From positions 469,575-533,574 of the forward strand of contig NZ_CP023018.1 in NCBI RefSeq assembly GCF_022406875.1: a stretch of 64,000 nucleotides of DNA, written 5' to 3'. Below are positions 1-9,794 of the stretch, one piece after another. The stretch's first letter is position 1. Every line of letters begins with the position of its first letter. The position numbers were made by a program, and so were the translations under genes. The stretch is from Ectothiorhodosinus mongolicus (lineage in GTDB: Bacteria; Pseudomonadota; Gammaproteobacteria; Ectothiorhodospirales; Ectothiorhodospiraceae). A model generated the notes under the pieces. The model did no database searches. It had not been told where the DNA came from and saw nothing but the letters and a program-made list of their open reading frames with translations.

Positions 1-1
1 G

Positions 2-382
2 GTTTCCTGGCAACGCCATCACATCCAACAGGGCGATACTCTGGGCGGCATTTCCCGGCAATACCAAATCAGTGTGGCGGATTTGCGGCGCATCAATGGG
101 CTATCGGGAGACCGCATTCGTGCCGGAAGATATTTATTGATCCCCTCCCAGTCAGACCCCGCTATGGCAGCTCGGGTGGCGAGCGCTAATCGGCCGCTGA
201 ATATCCCCGCCAATCGCATTACGCACGTAGTGCGTACGGGAGATAACCTCTGGAATCTTGCACGCCGGCATGGTGTGACCGTGGCTGATTTGACGCGGTG
301 GAATAATCTGCGCAGCGATAGCATCCTGCGTCCCGGGCAACGTCTGGTGCTTTACGTCGACGTAGTAGCTCAGGGGCGCTAA
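2..382 (+). CDS. C-terminal part of a LysM-repeat protein, probably membrane-bound lytic murein transglycosylase D (5' end outside window)
   Basis: The reading frame is open from base 2 and its start lies before the window. It encodes two LysM peptidoglycan-binding repeats: one near the start (key residues QQGDTL, then LRRINGL and a closing LLIP) and one after a short linker (VVRTGDNLW, LTRWNNL, LRPGQRLVLY). The stop follows the second repeat closely, as in MltD-type transglycosylases, which carry C-terminal LysM repeats behind a lysozyme-like domain and cut glycan strands in the periplasm. The catalytic domain is not visible, so another LysM hydrolase is possible. The TAA stop overlaps, tail to tail, the TAG stop of the ABC transporter gene on the other strand. 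Confidence 0.6.
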   Translation, partial: VSWQRHHIQQGDTLGGISRQYQISVADLRRINGLSGDRIRAGRYLLIPSQSDPAMAARVASANRPLNIPANRITHVVRTGDNLWNLARRHGVTVADLTRWNNLRSDSILRPGQRLVLYVDVVAQGR

Positions 383-2028
383 CTTCCGGTGATACGCGGG
401 ATGGCCGCCAGCAGCTTCTGCGTATAAGCGTCCTGGGGATTGCGACAGACCTCGCGTGCAGCGCCCATCTCCACCACCCGCCCCTGATACATCACCACCA
501 GCGTATCAGCCAAATACTCCACCACGCCCATATTGTGGGTAATAAATAATAGGGTCAGACCCCTTTTTTGGGCGAGGTCGGCGAGAATTTGTAGCACTTG
601 GGCTTGAACCGATACATCTAGGGCGCTGGTGACCTCGTCACAGACAATAAACTCAGGATCCAAGACCAAAGCTCGGGCGATACCGATGCGTTGGCGTTGA
701 CCACCAGAGAATTCATGGGGATAACGCCACAAAGCATCCTCAGGCATTTGCACTTGCTGCAAGACCCGCGCTGCCATTGCCAGGCGCTCCGCCTTATCGC
801 TGCCAATGCCATGCACGGCCATGGGTTCCGTCAACGTCGCTGCCACCGTCAGTCTCGGGTTCAGTGAGGACATCGGGTCTTGGAAGATGACCTGCATGCG
901 TCGGCGATAGGCCTGCATTTTGGCCCGAGGTAAGCGAGTAATATCCTCCCCATCAAAACGAATCTCGCCGGCTGTGGGCTCAATCAGACGAATCATGGCA
1001 CGTCCCAGCGTGGTCTTACCGCAACCCGACTCACCGACCACTGCCAAAACTTGTCCGCGGGGAATGGCAAAACTCACCCCATCGACCGCGCGCACATGAT
1101 CGACGACTCGCCGCATCAGGCCTTTACGGATCGGGAAGTGCACCTGCAGGTCTTTGACCTCAACCAAGCTGGGGGCGCTGCTGGGTGCCTGGCGAACCGC
1201 CATGCGCGGCAAATTCTCGGGTAAGGCGGCAATCAATTGCCGCGTGTACTCATGCTGCGGTCGATCCAGAACATCGCGCACCGTGCCGCTTTCCACGAGC
1301 TGCCCCTGACGCATCACGCCGAGGCGATGCCCCATCTGCGCCACCACACCAAAATCATGGGTGATGAATAAAATCGCCATGCCATTTTTGGCTTGCAGCT
1401 CACGCATCAAGCGCAGAATTTCGGCCTGAATGGTGACATCCAAAGCGGTAGTCGGCTCATCAGCAATCAACAAATCAGGCTCACAGACCATAGCCATAGC
1501 GATCATCACGCGTTGGCGCTGCCCGCCCGACAGGCGATGGGGAAATTCCCCGGCGATGTCTCGCGGTCTGGGCATTTGTACTTGAGTCAGCACTTCAATA
1601 GCGCGCTCGCGGGCTGCCGACTCCCCCAGGTCAGGGCGATGTAGCCTCAGCGCCTCAGTAATCTGCTCACCGACGCTGAGTACAGGATTCAGCGAGGTCA
1701 TGGGCTCCTGAAAAATCATACTGATGCGCATGCCGCGTATCTGGCGACGCACAGACTCGGCAGCACTGAGCATATCCAGCGTCTCAATGCGTTGATCTCG
1801 ATGACGATACTGAAACAACACCTGACCACTGGGGTGGGAACTGATGTCCTTGGGCAAAAGCTGGATAATGGACAAAGCGGTGACAGACTTGCCACTGCCG
1901 GATTCACCGACCAAGCAAAAAGTCTCGCCGCGATCGATACTGAAACTCACCTGATCAACGGCGCGGATTTGGTGCTGCCCCGCACGCAGCTCGGTGGATA
2001 ATTTTTGCACCTCAAGCAGCGCGCTCAT
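379..2028 (-). CDS. yejF: Peptide/microcin-C-type ABC importer, fused double ATP-binding protein (YejF-like)
   Basis: A 549-residue protein with two complete ABC ATPase domains in tandem. Each has a Walker A loop (GESGSGKS near residue 43; GESGCGKT near 325), an ABC signature (LSGGQRQR, then FSGGQRQR) and a Walker B region. Each also has the oligopeptide-type C-terminal extension seen in the DppD/DppF family. This fused arrangement is typical of YejF, which powers uptake of oligopeptides and microcin C in enterobacteria. Its ATG overlaps the stop of the upstream permease gene by 4 nt, so it is the last gene of a four-gene importer operon. The substrate in this organism is not known. Confidence 0.88.
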   Translation of the reverse strand: MSALLEVQKLSTELRAGQHQIRAVDQVSFSIDRGETFCLVGESGSGKSVTALSIIQLLPKDISSHPSGQVLFQYRHRDQRIETLDMLSAAESVRRQIRGMRISMIFQEPMTSLNPVLSVGEQITEALRLHRPDLGESAARERAIEVLTQVQMPRPRDIAGEFPHRLSGGQRQRVMIAMAMVCEPDLLIADEPTTALDVTIQAEILRLMRELQAKNGMAILFITHDFGVVAQMGHRLGVMRQGQLVESGTVRDVLDRPQHEYTRQLIAALPENLPRMAVRQAPSSAPSLVEVKDLQVHFPIRKGLMRRVVDHVRAVDGVSFAIPRGQVLAVVGESGCGKTTLGRAMIRLIEPTAGEIRFDGEDITRLPRAKMQAYRRRMQVIFQDPMSSLNPRLTVAATLTEPMAVHGIGSDKAERLAMAARVLQQVQMPEDALWRYPHEFSGGQRQRIGIARALVLDPEFIVCDEVTSALDVSVQAQVLQILADLAQKRGLTLLFITHNMGVVEYLADTLVVMYQGRVVEMGAAREVCRNPQDAYTQKLLAAIPRITGS

Positions 2029-3188
2029 GCTTTTTTCTTCAAATAAGGATCAAGGGCATCGCGCAGCGATTCGCCCACCAAGTTATAGGCAAATACGGTC
2101 AAGAAAATGGCCCCACCGGGGAATGCCGCCATCCACCAATTAAAGGAAGACGATTGCACGGCTTGATTCAGCATCTGCCCCCAGGAGGGATCATCAATCA
2201 AGCCCAGACCCAAGAAGCTCAAGGTTGCCTCTGCCAAAATCGCTGAGGCAACACCAAAGCTAGCCGCCACCAGTATCGGCGCCACCCCATTGGGCAACAT
2301 GTGGCGAAACAGCACTGAGCGCAGCGGCAGACCACAGGCAATAGCCGCCTGCACATATTCCTGCTCGCGCAGCTTCAAAAACTCAGCGCGCACGTAACGC
2401 GCATACCCCGACCAGGAGGTGATGCCGATGATAATCATCATCATGTAAAGACTGCGCCCGAAAAAGGCAACGAAGGTTAACAATAAAAATAAGGTGGGTA
2501 TGGCTTCAAAGATTTCGACAATACGCATGCCAATCATGTCGACGATGCCGGAGAAATACCCCATCAGACCGCCGATGACGATACCGATGCCCAGAGCAAT
2601 ACCCGTGGCAATAAAGCCGATCCCCAAAGCGATGCGCGAGGCGTGAATCATACGCGAGAGCACATCAGCGCCATTTTCCTCCGTCCCCAGCCAATGCCGA
2701 CGGCTGTCCCCAGCCAAAGGCGCTTGCAGACCAGTGTCACCAAAATCCCGCAAATAATCCTTGGGTGAATAGGGTATGGGGGCGTGTATCACCCAGTCAT
2801 ATTGACCCTGGGCTTGAGCTTCACGGTATTGCTCATAAATGACCAGCTGTGGCGGCTTAACCGTTGCCCAGCTAATCGTTCCACCTACCGCCGCAATCAG
2901 CAATAACAAAAGAAATTTCTGCCAAAAGGCGCGCTGCAAGCGCCACAGCAACAATGCCGCAAAGAACGTCAGCATCAGCGTCACATCGGCGGCGCTCAGA
3001 TAACGTAATACCGGACTGGACCACTGCCCCCCTTCACTCACTAATAAGGGATAACTGCTGGCCAAAAACGGCGCGAAGACGGCAACGAACACCAACACCA
3101 AAATCCATGCCAAACCAATGCGCGCTCCCCAGCGCAGCAAGACTTCGCGCACTACCTGTGCGGTATAACTGCGCTGCGCCTCAGTCAT
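2025..3188 (-). CDS. yejE: Peptide ABC importer permease (YejE/DppC-like)
   Basis: A 387-residue inner-membrane permease of the binding-protein-dependent transport family. The C-terminal half carries five to six hydrophobic segments and the EAA loop that docks on the ATPase (YVQAAIACGLPLRSVLFRHM, near residues 277-296). The N-terminal part has additional hydrophobic segments (about residues 22-42, 69-83 and 91-106) followed by a soluble loop with the motif LGTEENGADVLSR that marks DppC/OppC/YejE proteins. It is somewhat longer than E. coli YejE (about 340 residues) because of the extra N-terminal membrane segments. It overlaps the upstream permease gene by 8 nt and the downstream ATPase gene by 4 nt, indicating translational coupling. 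Confidence 0.87.
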   Translation of the reverse strand: MTEAQRSYTAQVVREVLLRWGARIGLAWILVLVFVAVFAPFLASSYPLLVSEGGQWSSPVLRYLSAADVTLMLTFFAALLLWRLQRAFWQKFLLLLLIAAVGGTISWATVKPPQLVIYEQYREAQAQGQYDWVIHAPIPYSPKDYLRDFGDTGLQAPLAGDSRRHWLGTEENGADVLSRMIHASRIALGIGFIATGIALGIGIVIGGLMGYFSGIVDMIGMRIVEIFEAIPTLFLLLTFVAFFGRSLYMMMIIIGITSWSGYARYVRAEFLKLREQEYVQAAIACGLPLRSVLFRHMLPNGVAPILVAASFGVASAILAEATLSFLGLGLIDDPSWGQMLNQAVQSSSFNWWMAAFPGGAIFLTVFAYNLVGESLRDALDPYLKKKA

Positions 3189-4410
3189 AGCTCACTCGCG
3201 GATCGGCGATGGCATAACAAAGATCTGCCAGTAAATAACCGGCCAAGGTCAATAGCCCACTGATCAAAGTAATCGACAACACCAGTTCGCGATCTCGGGT
3301 TTGTACCGATTCAACCGCGAGCTTGCCCATACCATCAATCGAAAAAATCGTCTCAACAATCACGGAACCGGCCAAAAGGCTGGGCAACAAAGTCGCCGAT
3401 ACCGTAATCAAAGGCAGCAGAGAATTGCGAAATACATGTCGCCACAAGACATCACGCTCAGCCACCCCCTTGGCCCTAGCGGTGCGTGCATAATCGGACA
3501 AGAGATTTTCCAACACCGCTGAGCGCGTCAATTTGGCGAGAAAGGCAAAGCCCCCATAGGCCAAACAAATCACGGGCAATACCAAGTGCCAAAGTCGATC
3601 CAATAAGAACCCCCGCACAAAATCACCGCTCATTAAAGACATCGCCAGTCCAATCCCGATGGCGGCGCCCAGCAACCCCATAGTCGCTATCCACAAGATC
3701 GACCCGCTACGCCGCACTAACCAGACCAACAAAATCGTGCCCAGACCGGTGAGCAGAAACAACAAACCCAAGTCTCCCAACGAACTCCAATGCGGCAAAA
3801 ACGGCATATCCAAAGCCTCGCGACGACTGATGCCGCCGGTTGGAAACCAACGCCAAAACTGCTCAGAGGCAAAAAAACCAATCAGCAGCACGCCCGCCAA
3901 CATGGTGGGCACCGACCATAGGCCCAGCAGCAGCACCCCAGAGCCCGTATCAAAACGGCTGCCGCGATGGGTCGCGGCGCGCACACCCACAGCAATGGCG
4001 ATCACATAGATGATGGGAATGGAAAGAATATTCAACAGCAGGGTGATGGGCAGGCGTTCCGCAATGAGATCGCCCACCGGTCGTCCATAGCGAAAACTGG
4101 TGCCCAGCTCAGAACCTTTAAACAAGGAAAACCCCGCCAAGGCGCCCTCTTCATCAAAGACAAAACCGACAGGCGAGATATTATTCAACCAGCGCAGATA
4201 TTGGACCGGCGGCGGCTGATCCAAACCATACATGCGGTTGTAATAGTCCTCCATGGCCTGTTTGGCCTGAGGCTCTAAATTCATGCCATCCACTAATGAT
4301 TGCGCGCTGATGCCTCCGGGGGCAGCCGCCATCACCACGAAAACCACTAACGTGATGCCCAGCAAAGTGGGAATCATCAATAACAAGCGACGCAGAATGT
4401 AAGTCGTCAC
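3181..4410 (-). CDS. yejB: Peptide ABC importer permease (YejB/DppB-like)
   Basis: A 409-residue inner-membrane permease. The N terminus (ILRRLLLMIPTLLGITLVVF) is the classic DppB/YejB first helix. The EAA loop, with RAKGVAERDVLWRHVFRN, lies near residues 308-325 and is followed by the usual two terminal helices. The protein exceeds the family norm of about 310-365 residues. An insertion near residues 210-255 adds roughly two hydrophobic segments (LGLLFLLTGLGTILLVWLV and ILWIATMGLLGAAIGIGL) between core helices. It sits 15 nt downstream of the substrate-binding gene and overlaps the next permease gene. It should form the heterodimeric channel with that YejE-like protein. Confidence 0.87.
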   Translation of the reverse strand: MTTYILRRLLLMIPTLLGITLVVFVVMAAAPGGISAQSLVDGMNLEPQAKQAMEDYYNRMYGLDQPPPVQYLRWLNNISPVGFVFDEEGALAGFSLFKGSELGTSFRYGRPVGDLIAERLPITLLLNILSIPIIYVIAIAVGVRAATHRGSRFDTGSGVLLLGLWSVPTMLAGVLLIGFFASEQFWRWFPTGGISRREALDMPFLPHWSSLGDLGLLFLLTGLGTILLVWLVRRSGSILWIATMGLLGAAIGIGLAMSLMSGDFVRGFLLDRLWHLVLPVICLAYGGFAFLAKLTRSAVLENLLSDYARTARAKGVAERDVLWRHVFRNSLLPLITVSATLLPSLLAGSVIVETIFSIDGMGKLAVESVQTRDRELVLSITLISGLLTLAGYLLADLCYAIADPRVSYD

Positions 4411-4425
4411 GGGCGCTTAATGGAT

Positions 4426-6294
4426 CTAGCGCGAGTAGCGCTGCTGCTCGGCAGGAACATAAACCTCCAGAGGAATGGCTGAGAGGTTCAGTCCCAATCG
4501 GGTTTGTTGGAGATTACTCAGGCGCTGATCCACAAAAGCCAGGGTCATGCGTCGCATGAGAAACGTATAAGGCTGCTCTTCATGCAAAATCCGCTCTACC
4601 TGATGCCAGATCGGCATACGCTCTTCATCATCAACCGTGGAGCGTGCCAACTCGATCAAAGCATCCAGTTCAGGATTGCCATAGTGAATAAAATTATCCC
4701 CGCCAGCGACCCGCTGACTGGAATGAAACATCTGATAGACATCCGTTTCCACACCGCTGGTCCAGCCCAGAGTGATCGCATCAAAATCCTTGCGGTTGAG
4801 TAAATCCAACATCACCGACCATTCCGTCGGCCGGGGGCGCATGACAATACCGGCGCGGGCATACAAATCGCGCAGAAATAGCACCATGCGACGGGTGTCT
4901 TCATTGTCTTGGAAAAACACCAAATCAAACTCGAATTGCTGACCGTCGGGACCCTGCAAAATCCCGTCGCCATTGCGATCGGCAAAGCCAGCCTCAGCCA
5001 ATAGCGCCTGAGCTTTGGCTACATCAAACGGATAGGGCGTGATGCTGGCGTCGTGCTGGGGACTACGCGGATTAAACGGGCTAACCGCCGGCTCGGCATA
5101 ACCCAACATAATTTCATCAATGATGCGATCGGTATCCGTCAAATAAGCCATGGCTCGGCGCACCTTGGGATCAGCAAAGAGGGTGGGCTGATCATTGCGC
5201 TGTTGGTTCCAACCGATATAGCTATACCCCGCAGTGGGACTCATATACTCAAAGCGTTGGGTACGCGCAGCCAGTCGTTCATCATCACGCAACTGCTGAT
5301 ATTCTCTGGGGCGGGCCGCATAAATATCCAACTCCCCATTGCGAAAAGTCGTCAAACGCGCACTGTCGTTTTCAATGACCCGCCACAACAGCCGATCAAA
5401 GGGCGGATCGACCGGGCCCCAATAACGAGGATTGCGCTGCAATTCAACCATCCCCAAATCCGGTGTCCAACCGCGAGGATCAGCCAGGCGATAGGGGCCT
5501 GTGCCCATGAGTAGACCGCGGCTTTGATTAAAACTGCGCGGATCTTCTAAAAAAGGCTCATAAAAATGGCGTGCTAGGACCTGCAGGCCACCAGCCAATG
5601 ACAGGCTATTGAAATAGGGCTCAGAGAACACAAAATCCACGGTGCGCTGATCAATAGCAATCACCGACTCCAGCTTTTCCAGGTAGGCGCGCGCTCGCGG
5701 GGCGGCGATGGCCTCGTTCATGATGAATTCATAGGTGAAGACCACATCATCACTGGTCAAAGGCTCACCGTCTGAGAACTCGACACCCTCGCGCAGGGTG
5801 AAGCGGATAGTCATACCGTCTTCACTGAATGACCAATCCTGCGCCAAAAGACCCTGCCACTCTAACGTATCCGGGTCGCGAATCAGCAAAGGCTCGAGCA
5901 CATAAGACTGAACCTCACTAGAATAGGCATCAGAGGACACCAGCGGCGTCAGGGTCGCCAGGCCCGTGGGAAAGGCTCTGACTAACCAATCCCCCGAGGC
6001 ATAATCGGCCTGCTCAGCGGCGGCAAAGGCTCGCTGAAAAGCTGACGGGATCGCGTCTCGCTCCTGACTTCCCTGCCCGTCCAAGACCACGCCAGCGCGC
6101 AAACGCGAATCTAAACCCTGCACCGCCGAGCGCATCCGCCGCATATCCTCGGCCTGTTCTTGCATGGCTCTTTGCATCTCGCTCATGCGCTGCCACTGAC
6201 GATCAACCTGATACATGAGCAGCAACAAGCCCAGCCCCAAGGCCAGCAACAGGCCCAGGATGACAAAATCCTTACTGTGGTAACGCTTGTCCAT
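4426..6294 (-). CDS. Membrane-anchored substrate-binding protein of the peptide ABC importer (SBP family 5)
   Basis: A 622-residue extracellular solute-binding protein family 5 member (YejA/OppA/DppA fold). The family core starts near residue 105 and includes an N-lobe segment with [20 protein letters not shown]. The beginning is unusual. Instead of a cleaved signal peptide or lipobox there is an uncleaved-looking helix ([19 protein letters not shown], residues 10-28). A charged heptad-like stretch of about 40 residues follows ([20 protein letters not shown]), suggesting a coiled-coil stalk. The protein is therefore probably tethered to the periplasmic face of the inner membrane. It is the first gene of the importer operon and is transcribed divergently from fabI. 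Confidence 0.85.
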   Translation of the reverse strand: MDKRYHSKDFVILGLLLALGLGLLLLMYQVDRQWQRMSEMQRAMQEQAEDMRRMRSAVQGLDSRLRAGVVLDGQGSQERDAIPSAFQRAFAAAEQADYASGDWLVRAFPTGLATLTPLVSSDAYSSEVQSYVLEPLLIRDPDTLEWQGLLAQDWSFSEDGMTIRFTLREGVEFSDGEPLTSDDVVFTYEFIMNEAIAAPRARAYLEKLESVIAIDQRTVDFVFSEPYFNSLSLAGGLQVLARHFYEPFLEDPRSFNQSRGLLMGTGPYRLADPRGWTPDLGMVELQRNPRYWGPVDPPFDRLLWRVIENDSARLTTFRNGELDIYAARPREYQQLRDDERLAARTQRFEYMSPTAGYSYIGWNQQRNDQPTLFADPKVRRAMAYLTDTDRIIDEIMLGYAEPAVSPFNPRSPQHDASITPYPFDVAKAQALLAEAGFADRNGDGILQGPDGQQFEFDLVFFQDNEDTRRMVLFLRDLYARAGIVMRPRPTEWSVMLDLLNRKDFDAITLGWTSGVETDVYQMFHSSQRVAGGDNFIHYGNPELDALIELARSTVDDEERMPIWHQVERILHEEQPYTFLMRRMTLAFVDQRLSNLQQTRLGLNLSAIPLEVYVPAEQQRYSR

Positions 6295-6403
6295 TGTGAT
6301 TTCTCAAAGCATGGGCTTTAGCCGCAAAGATACAAGATTCGCGTTAGAATGTACGCATAACATCAATATCAGGTCCACAGGACCTTGGACAGGAGTAAGT
6401 GCA

Positions 6404-7192
6404 ATGGGTTTTATGAGTGGCAAGCGAGTTTTGATTGTCGGTGTGGCCAGCAATCGTTCCATCGCCTACGGCATCGCCCAGGCGATGGCCCGTGAGGGTG
6501 CTGAACTGGCTTTTACCTATCAAAACGAGCGCCTGCGTGAGCGCGTTGAAAAAATGGCTGCTGAGTTCAACTCCAATATCGTTTTGCCCTGTGATGTCAG
6601 CAGTGATGCCGAAATTCAAAGCGTGTTCGATGCGCTATCCCAGCAATGGGACGGGCTTGAGGGCCTGGTACATTCCGTGGCCTTTGCGCCCAAAGAAGCC
6701 TTAGAGGGTGATTTTCTCGACGGTATATCCCGCGAGGCCTTTAATACCGCGCATGAGATCAGCAGTTATAGCCTGACGGCTCTGGCCAAAGCGGCTCGAC
6801 CCATGATGACCGGACGTGATGCAGCGATTCTCACCCTGTCCTACCTGGGCGCGGTGCGTTCAATGCCAAGCTACAACCTCATGGGTTTGGCCAAAGCCAG
6901 TCTCGAGGCCAACGTGCGCTACTTGGCTTATGCTTTGGGTCCAGAAGGTATTCGCGTCAATGGCATCTCAGCCGGGCCGATACGCACTCTAGCGGCCGCC
7001 GGCATTGGAGATTTCCGCAAGATTCTCGATCATGTGGAAAAGAACGCGCCTTTGCGTCGCAATGTGACCATCGAACAAGTGGGCAACGCGGCGGCTTTCC
7101 TATGCTCAGACTTAGCTTCCGGGATCACCGCTGAGATCAGCTACGTCGATTCTGGATACAGCACTCTGGGCTTGGGACCAGCTGAGGTCTAA
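6404..7192 (+). CDS. fabI: Enoyl-[acyl-carrier-protein] reductase (NADH), FabI
   Basis: FabI reduces trans-2-enoyl-ACP in the last step of each fatty-acid elongation cycle and is the target of triclosan and isoniazid-type inhibitors. The protein is an atypical short-chain dehydrogenase: the nucleotide site is [13 protein letters not shown], and the catalytic Tyr-x6-Tyr-x6-Lys pattern is Y147, Y157 and K164 in SYLGA...YNLMGLAK. With the ATG at 6404 it is 262 residues, the same length as the E. coli enzyme. That ATG has an AGGAGT ribosome-binding site 7 nt upstream; the open frame extends further left but lacks one. It converges on ppiD with only 2 nt between the stop codons. Confidence 0.96.
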   Translation: MGFMSGKRVLIVGVASNRSIAYGIAQAMAREGAELAFTYQNERLRERVEKMAAEFNSNIVLPCDVSSDAEIQSVFDALSQQWDGLEGLVHSVAFAPKEALEGDFLDGISREAFNTAHEISSYSLTALAKAARPMMTGRDAAILTLSYLGAVRSMPSYNLMGLAKASLEANVRYLAYALGPEGIRVNGISAGPIRTLAAAGIGDFRKILDHVEKNAPLRRNVTIEQVGNAAAFLCSDLASGITAEISYVDSGYSTLGLGPAEV

Positions 7193-7194
7193 GC

Positions 7195-9096
7195 TCAAAG
7201 GTTGTCCCGGAAGATTCGGACTTTGGCGGCGTCCTGCAGCGATTGCAGCGCCGCCTCGAACTCCAACATACGCCGGACACTGATCAACTGCTCGCGCGCT
7301 GCTTGCAACGAAGCCGCATCAGCTTCAGCGTCGATCACTTCATGCAATACAACCAGCGCATAGTCGCCGTTATCCAGGCTAAGACCGCGCATACTGGGTT
7401 GCTCAGCCATAGGCGCTGGCAGGGCAAAAGCTGCCTGCAGTAACTCTGCTGGCAAGCGTTCATCATCGCGGCGTAATTGGATATCGCTCCAAGAATCCCC
7501 GGGAAGGCCGCGAACAGTAGCCGCAAAAGTCTGCCCTGCCTGCAGCTGGCTGAGCGCTTGAGCGCCGGCTTCACGTGCCAAGCTCGACGCTTCTTCTGCG
7601 CGCAGAAGCGCCTCAGCTTCAGCAGCGACTTCGGCTAAGGGACGAGCCCGCGCTTCTTCCACTTCGGCCACGCGCACCACCAATGCCCGACCGTCATTCA
7701 GTTCTAATAAATCGCTATTGCGTCCTTCACGTAACAAGCGATCGGAAAATGCGGCGCGGCGCACGACATTGACGGCCCCAATACCGCTTCCAGTATCAGC
7801 CGTTATCCAATCCGAGCGCTGTAATGCCAAACCAGTAGCGGCGGCGGCGGGTTGCAGGCTGCCGGGATTTTCAAAGCTGGCGTTAATCAATTGTTCGGTT
7901 AATTGAATCTGACGGGTTTCCACCTGACGATCTAACAATTCCTGACGCACTTCATCACGCACCTCATCAAGAGGCTGAGAAATGGCGGCCTGGATCGCTG
8001 TCAGTTTGAGCACATGGAAGCCTTCACGGGTACGCACCGGGTTGCTGACTTCTGCCGCACTCATCGTGAATAAAACCCCATCCAAAGCGGCACCTAGGTC
8101 GCCCCGTTGCAGCAGGCCCAAATCGCCACCATCCGCAGCGGTAAATTGGTCCTCTGAAACATCAGCAGCGACGGCTGCAAAGCTCTCCCCTGCCAACACG
8201 CGACTGCGCGCTGCTTGGGCACGCTCACGGGCCGCTGCGGCCTCAGAGTCGCTGGCATTGATGTCGACACGAATCAAAATCTGTGCGCCGCGACGCTCCT
8301 CAGGCGAGGTATAACGATCCAGACTCTGTCGGTAGAAACGCTCGATTTCTGCATCGGAAATATTAATGGTCTCAGCCAATGTCTGGAAATCCAACATCAC
8401 GTATTCCAGCTGGAGACGCAGCGGTGTTTGAAAACGCTCCAGATTATCCTGATAAAACGCCTCAACCCGAGCAGGATCGATGCGGATATCACGAGCATAG
8501 TCCTCAGCGGAGATACGCAAAGCACTGAGGCGGCGCTCTTCGGACAACAAACGCAGGTAATCCAGCGCCTCGGTCTCCATCACCAAACTCGTGTCACGCA
8601 GGCCCGACTCAAACTGGCCCATGCGCAGGCTTAAAGCAATATCGGCTTCAAACTCCCCCCTGCCAATACGCTGCGCTTCTAGCAGGCGCACATAGCGCTC
8701 TCGATCAAAACGCCCATTGGTTTGAAAGGCGGGGATAGCCCCTAATTCGCGCGCCACAAGGCTATCGCTGACTCGGTAACCGCGCTCCTGACTGGTTTGA
8801 CGCACCAATTCACGACGGATCAGTACCTCGATGGCCTGCTCGCGCAAGGACTCTTCGTCGACTAAGCTGCTGGGAATTTGTCCACCGAAGAACTCGGCCA
8901 GTTGCTGGCGTTGTTGTTGAATCTCACGCTGCACGGCTCGACTGGTAATTTCCGTATCATTGACCTCAATGGCCACCAGGCGGGCGCCCCCACCGAAATA
9001 CTCGGCCACACCCCAAAGCGCGAACGGGATGGAAATCATGATGATGACGGCATATGCCAGCCATCCTGAGGCTTTATCACGTATCGATTGCAGCAT
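7195..9096 (-). CDS. ppiD: Peptidyl-prolyl cis-trans isomerase D, periplasmic chaperone PpiD
   Basis: PpiD is an inner-membrane-anchored periplasmic foldase associated with the SecYEG exit site. The 633-residue protein opens with the typical short cytoplasmic part and single membrane helix (WLAYAVIIMISIPFALWGVAEYF). A SurA_N-like chaperone domain follows, then a parvulin domain starting near residue 270 (AQILIRVD, later GGDLGLLQRGDLG and GFHVLKL), and a long C-terminal region. The length matches E. coli PpiD (623). It is the last gene of the tig-clp-lon-hupB-ppiD block, separated from hupB by two tRNA genes and a terminator, so it probably has its own promoter. Confidence 0.93.
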   Translation of the reverse strand: MLQSIRDKASGWLAYAVIIMISIPFALWGVAEYFGGGARLVAIEVNDTEITSRAVQREIQQQRQQLAEFFGGQIPSSLVDEESLREQAIEVLIRRELVRQTSQERGYRVSDSLVARELGAIPAFQTNGRFDRERYVRLLEAQRIGRGEFEADIALSLRMGQFESGLRDTSLVMETEALDYLRLLSEERRLSALRISAEDYARDIRIDPARVEAFYQDNLERFQTPLRLQLEYVMLDFQTLAETINISDAEIERFYRQSLDRYTSPEERRGAQILIRVDINASDSEAAAARERAQAARSRVLAGESFAAVAADVSEDQFTAADGGDLGLLQRGDLGAALDGVLFTMSAAEVSNPVRTREGFHVLKLTAIQAAISQPLDEVRDEVRQELLDRQVETRQIQLTEQLINASFENPGSLQPAAAATGLALQRSDWITADTGSGIGAVNVVRRAAFSDRLLREGRNSDLLELNDGRALVVRVAEVEEARARPLAEVAAEAEALLRAEEASSLAREAGAQALSQLQAGQTFAATVRGLPGDSWSDIQLRRDDERLPAELLQAAFALPAPMAEQPSMRGLSLDNGDYALVVLHEVIDAEADAASLQAAREQLISVRRMLEFEAALQSLQDAAKVRIFRDNL

Positions 9097-9108
9097 GGGC
9101 GTTGATCA

Positions 9109-9136
9109 CAAAAAAGGGTGCCCTAAGACACCCTTG
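9109..9136 (-). terminator. Rho-independent terminator after tRNA-Val/tRNA-Asp
   Basis: On the minus strand a 7-bp stem (AAGGGTG pairing with CACCCTT, 8-nt loop) is followed directly by a run of T. It begins a few bases after the CCA end of tRNA-Asp and should end the hupB-tRNA or tRNA transcript before ppiD. Confidence 0.75.
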
Positions 9137-9141
9137 AAAAT

Positions 9142-9218
9142 TGGCGGAGCGGACGGGACTCGAACCCGCGACCCCCGGCGTGACAGGCCGGTATTCTAAC
9201 CAACTGAACTACCGCTCC
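9142..9218 (-). tRNA. tRNA-Asp (GTC)
   Basis: A 77-nt cloverleaf read on the minus strand. The acceptor stem starts GGAGCGG, the anticodon loop contains GTC, the T-loop is TTCGAGT, and the 3' CCA is encoded. It closely matches gammaproteobacterial tRNA-Asp. Confidence 0.97.
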
Positions 9219-9233
9219 AAAACTGCATGGGCT

Positions 9234-9309
9234 TGGTGGGTGCTGACGGGTTCGAACCGCCGACATTCGCCTTGTAAGGGCGACGCTCTACCAACTGAGC
9301 TAAGCACCC
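9234..9309 (-). tRNA. tRNA-Val (TAC)
   Basis: A 76-nt cloverleaf on the minus strand. The acceptor stem starts GGGTGCT, the anticodon loop CTTACAA gives anticodon TAC, the T-loop is TTCGAAC, and CCA is encoded. It starts only 10 nt after the hupB stop codon and is followed 15 nt later by tRNA-Asp. Confidence 0.97.
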
Positions 9310-9319
9310 GCAAAGCCGA

Positions 9320-9592
9320 TTATTTTACGGCATCCTTAAGTGCTTTGCCAGCCTTAAAGCTGGGTACTTTGGATGCGGCGATATTGATGGTGGCGCCGGT
9401 ACGGGGATTACGGCCGGAACGGGCTTCGCGCTTGCGGACCAAGAAGGTACCAAAGCCAACCACGGTTACTTGGTCGCCTTTGGCCAGCGCTCCAGAGATG
9501 CTGGAAATAACCGCGTCGACTGCACGGCCAGCGGCAGCTTTGGACAGGTCAGCGGATTGTGCAACAGCATCTACCAGTTCAGATTTATTCAT
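9320..9592 (-). CDS. hupB: DNA-binding protein HU-beta
   Basis: A 90-residue histone-like nucleoid protein that bends DNA non-specifically as a homo- or heterodimer. It begins [11 protein letters not shown], and the DNA-binding arm carries the family signature around [21 protein letters not shown] with the conserved RNP turn. The length is exactly that of E. coli HU. It lies between lon and two tRNA genes, an order common in gammaproteobacteria. It has its own strong sigma-70-type promoter in the 200-nt gap after lon and an AAGG ribosome-binding site. Confidence 0.96.
   Translation of the reverse strand: MNKSELVDAVAQSADLSKAAAGRAVDAVISSISGALAKGDQVTVVGFGTFLVRKREARSGRNPRTGATINIAASKVPSFKAGKALKDAVK
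9322..9351 (-). promoter_or_regulatory. Possible promoter for tRNA-Val/tRNA-Asp inside the 3' end of hupB
   Basis: The minus strand reads CTGGCA, an 18-nt spacer, then TAAAAT, whose final AT belongs to the hupB TAA stop codon. Expected initiation lies just before the tRNA-Val 5' end. The -35 match is only fair, so readthrough from the hupB promoter is an alternative. Confidence 0.35.
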
Positions 9593-9745
9593 TTTGTCTA
9601 CCTTTTTTCAAGTTAATTGGTGGGTACGCGACAACAAAGCCAGGTATCACGATTTGGCGAATTCACTAAATCATGTTTCCCCAATGCGGCCAAGTGAGGT
9701 CGCAGAATTATTATCTTCGGCCTTCCCGACCGGAAAAGCAAAACC

Positions 9746-9775
9746 GTTATACCAAGCGCTTTTCCCGGGTGTCAA
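9746..9775 (-). promoter_or_regulatory. hupB promoter (sigma-70 type)
   Basis: The minus strand reads TTGACA (perfect -35), an 18-nt spacer and TATAAC (5 of 6 at -10). It lies within the 202-nt gap between lon and hupB, giving an untranslated leader of roughly 145 nt. Confidence 0.75.
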
Positions 9776-9794
9776 CGAACTTTTTTGCGACTAC

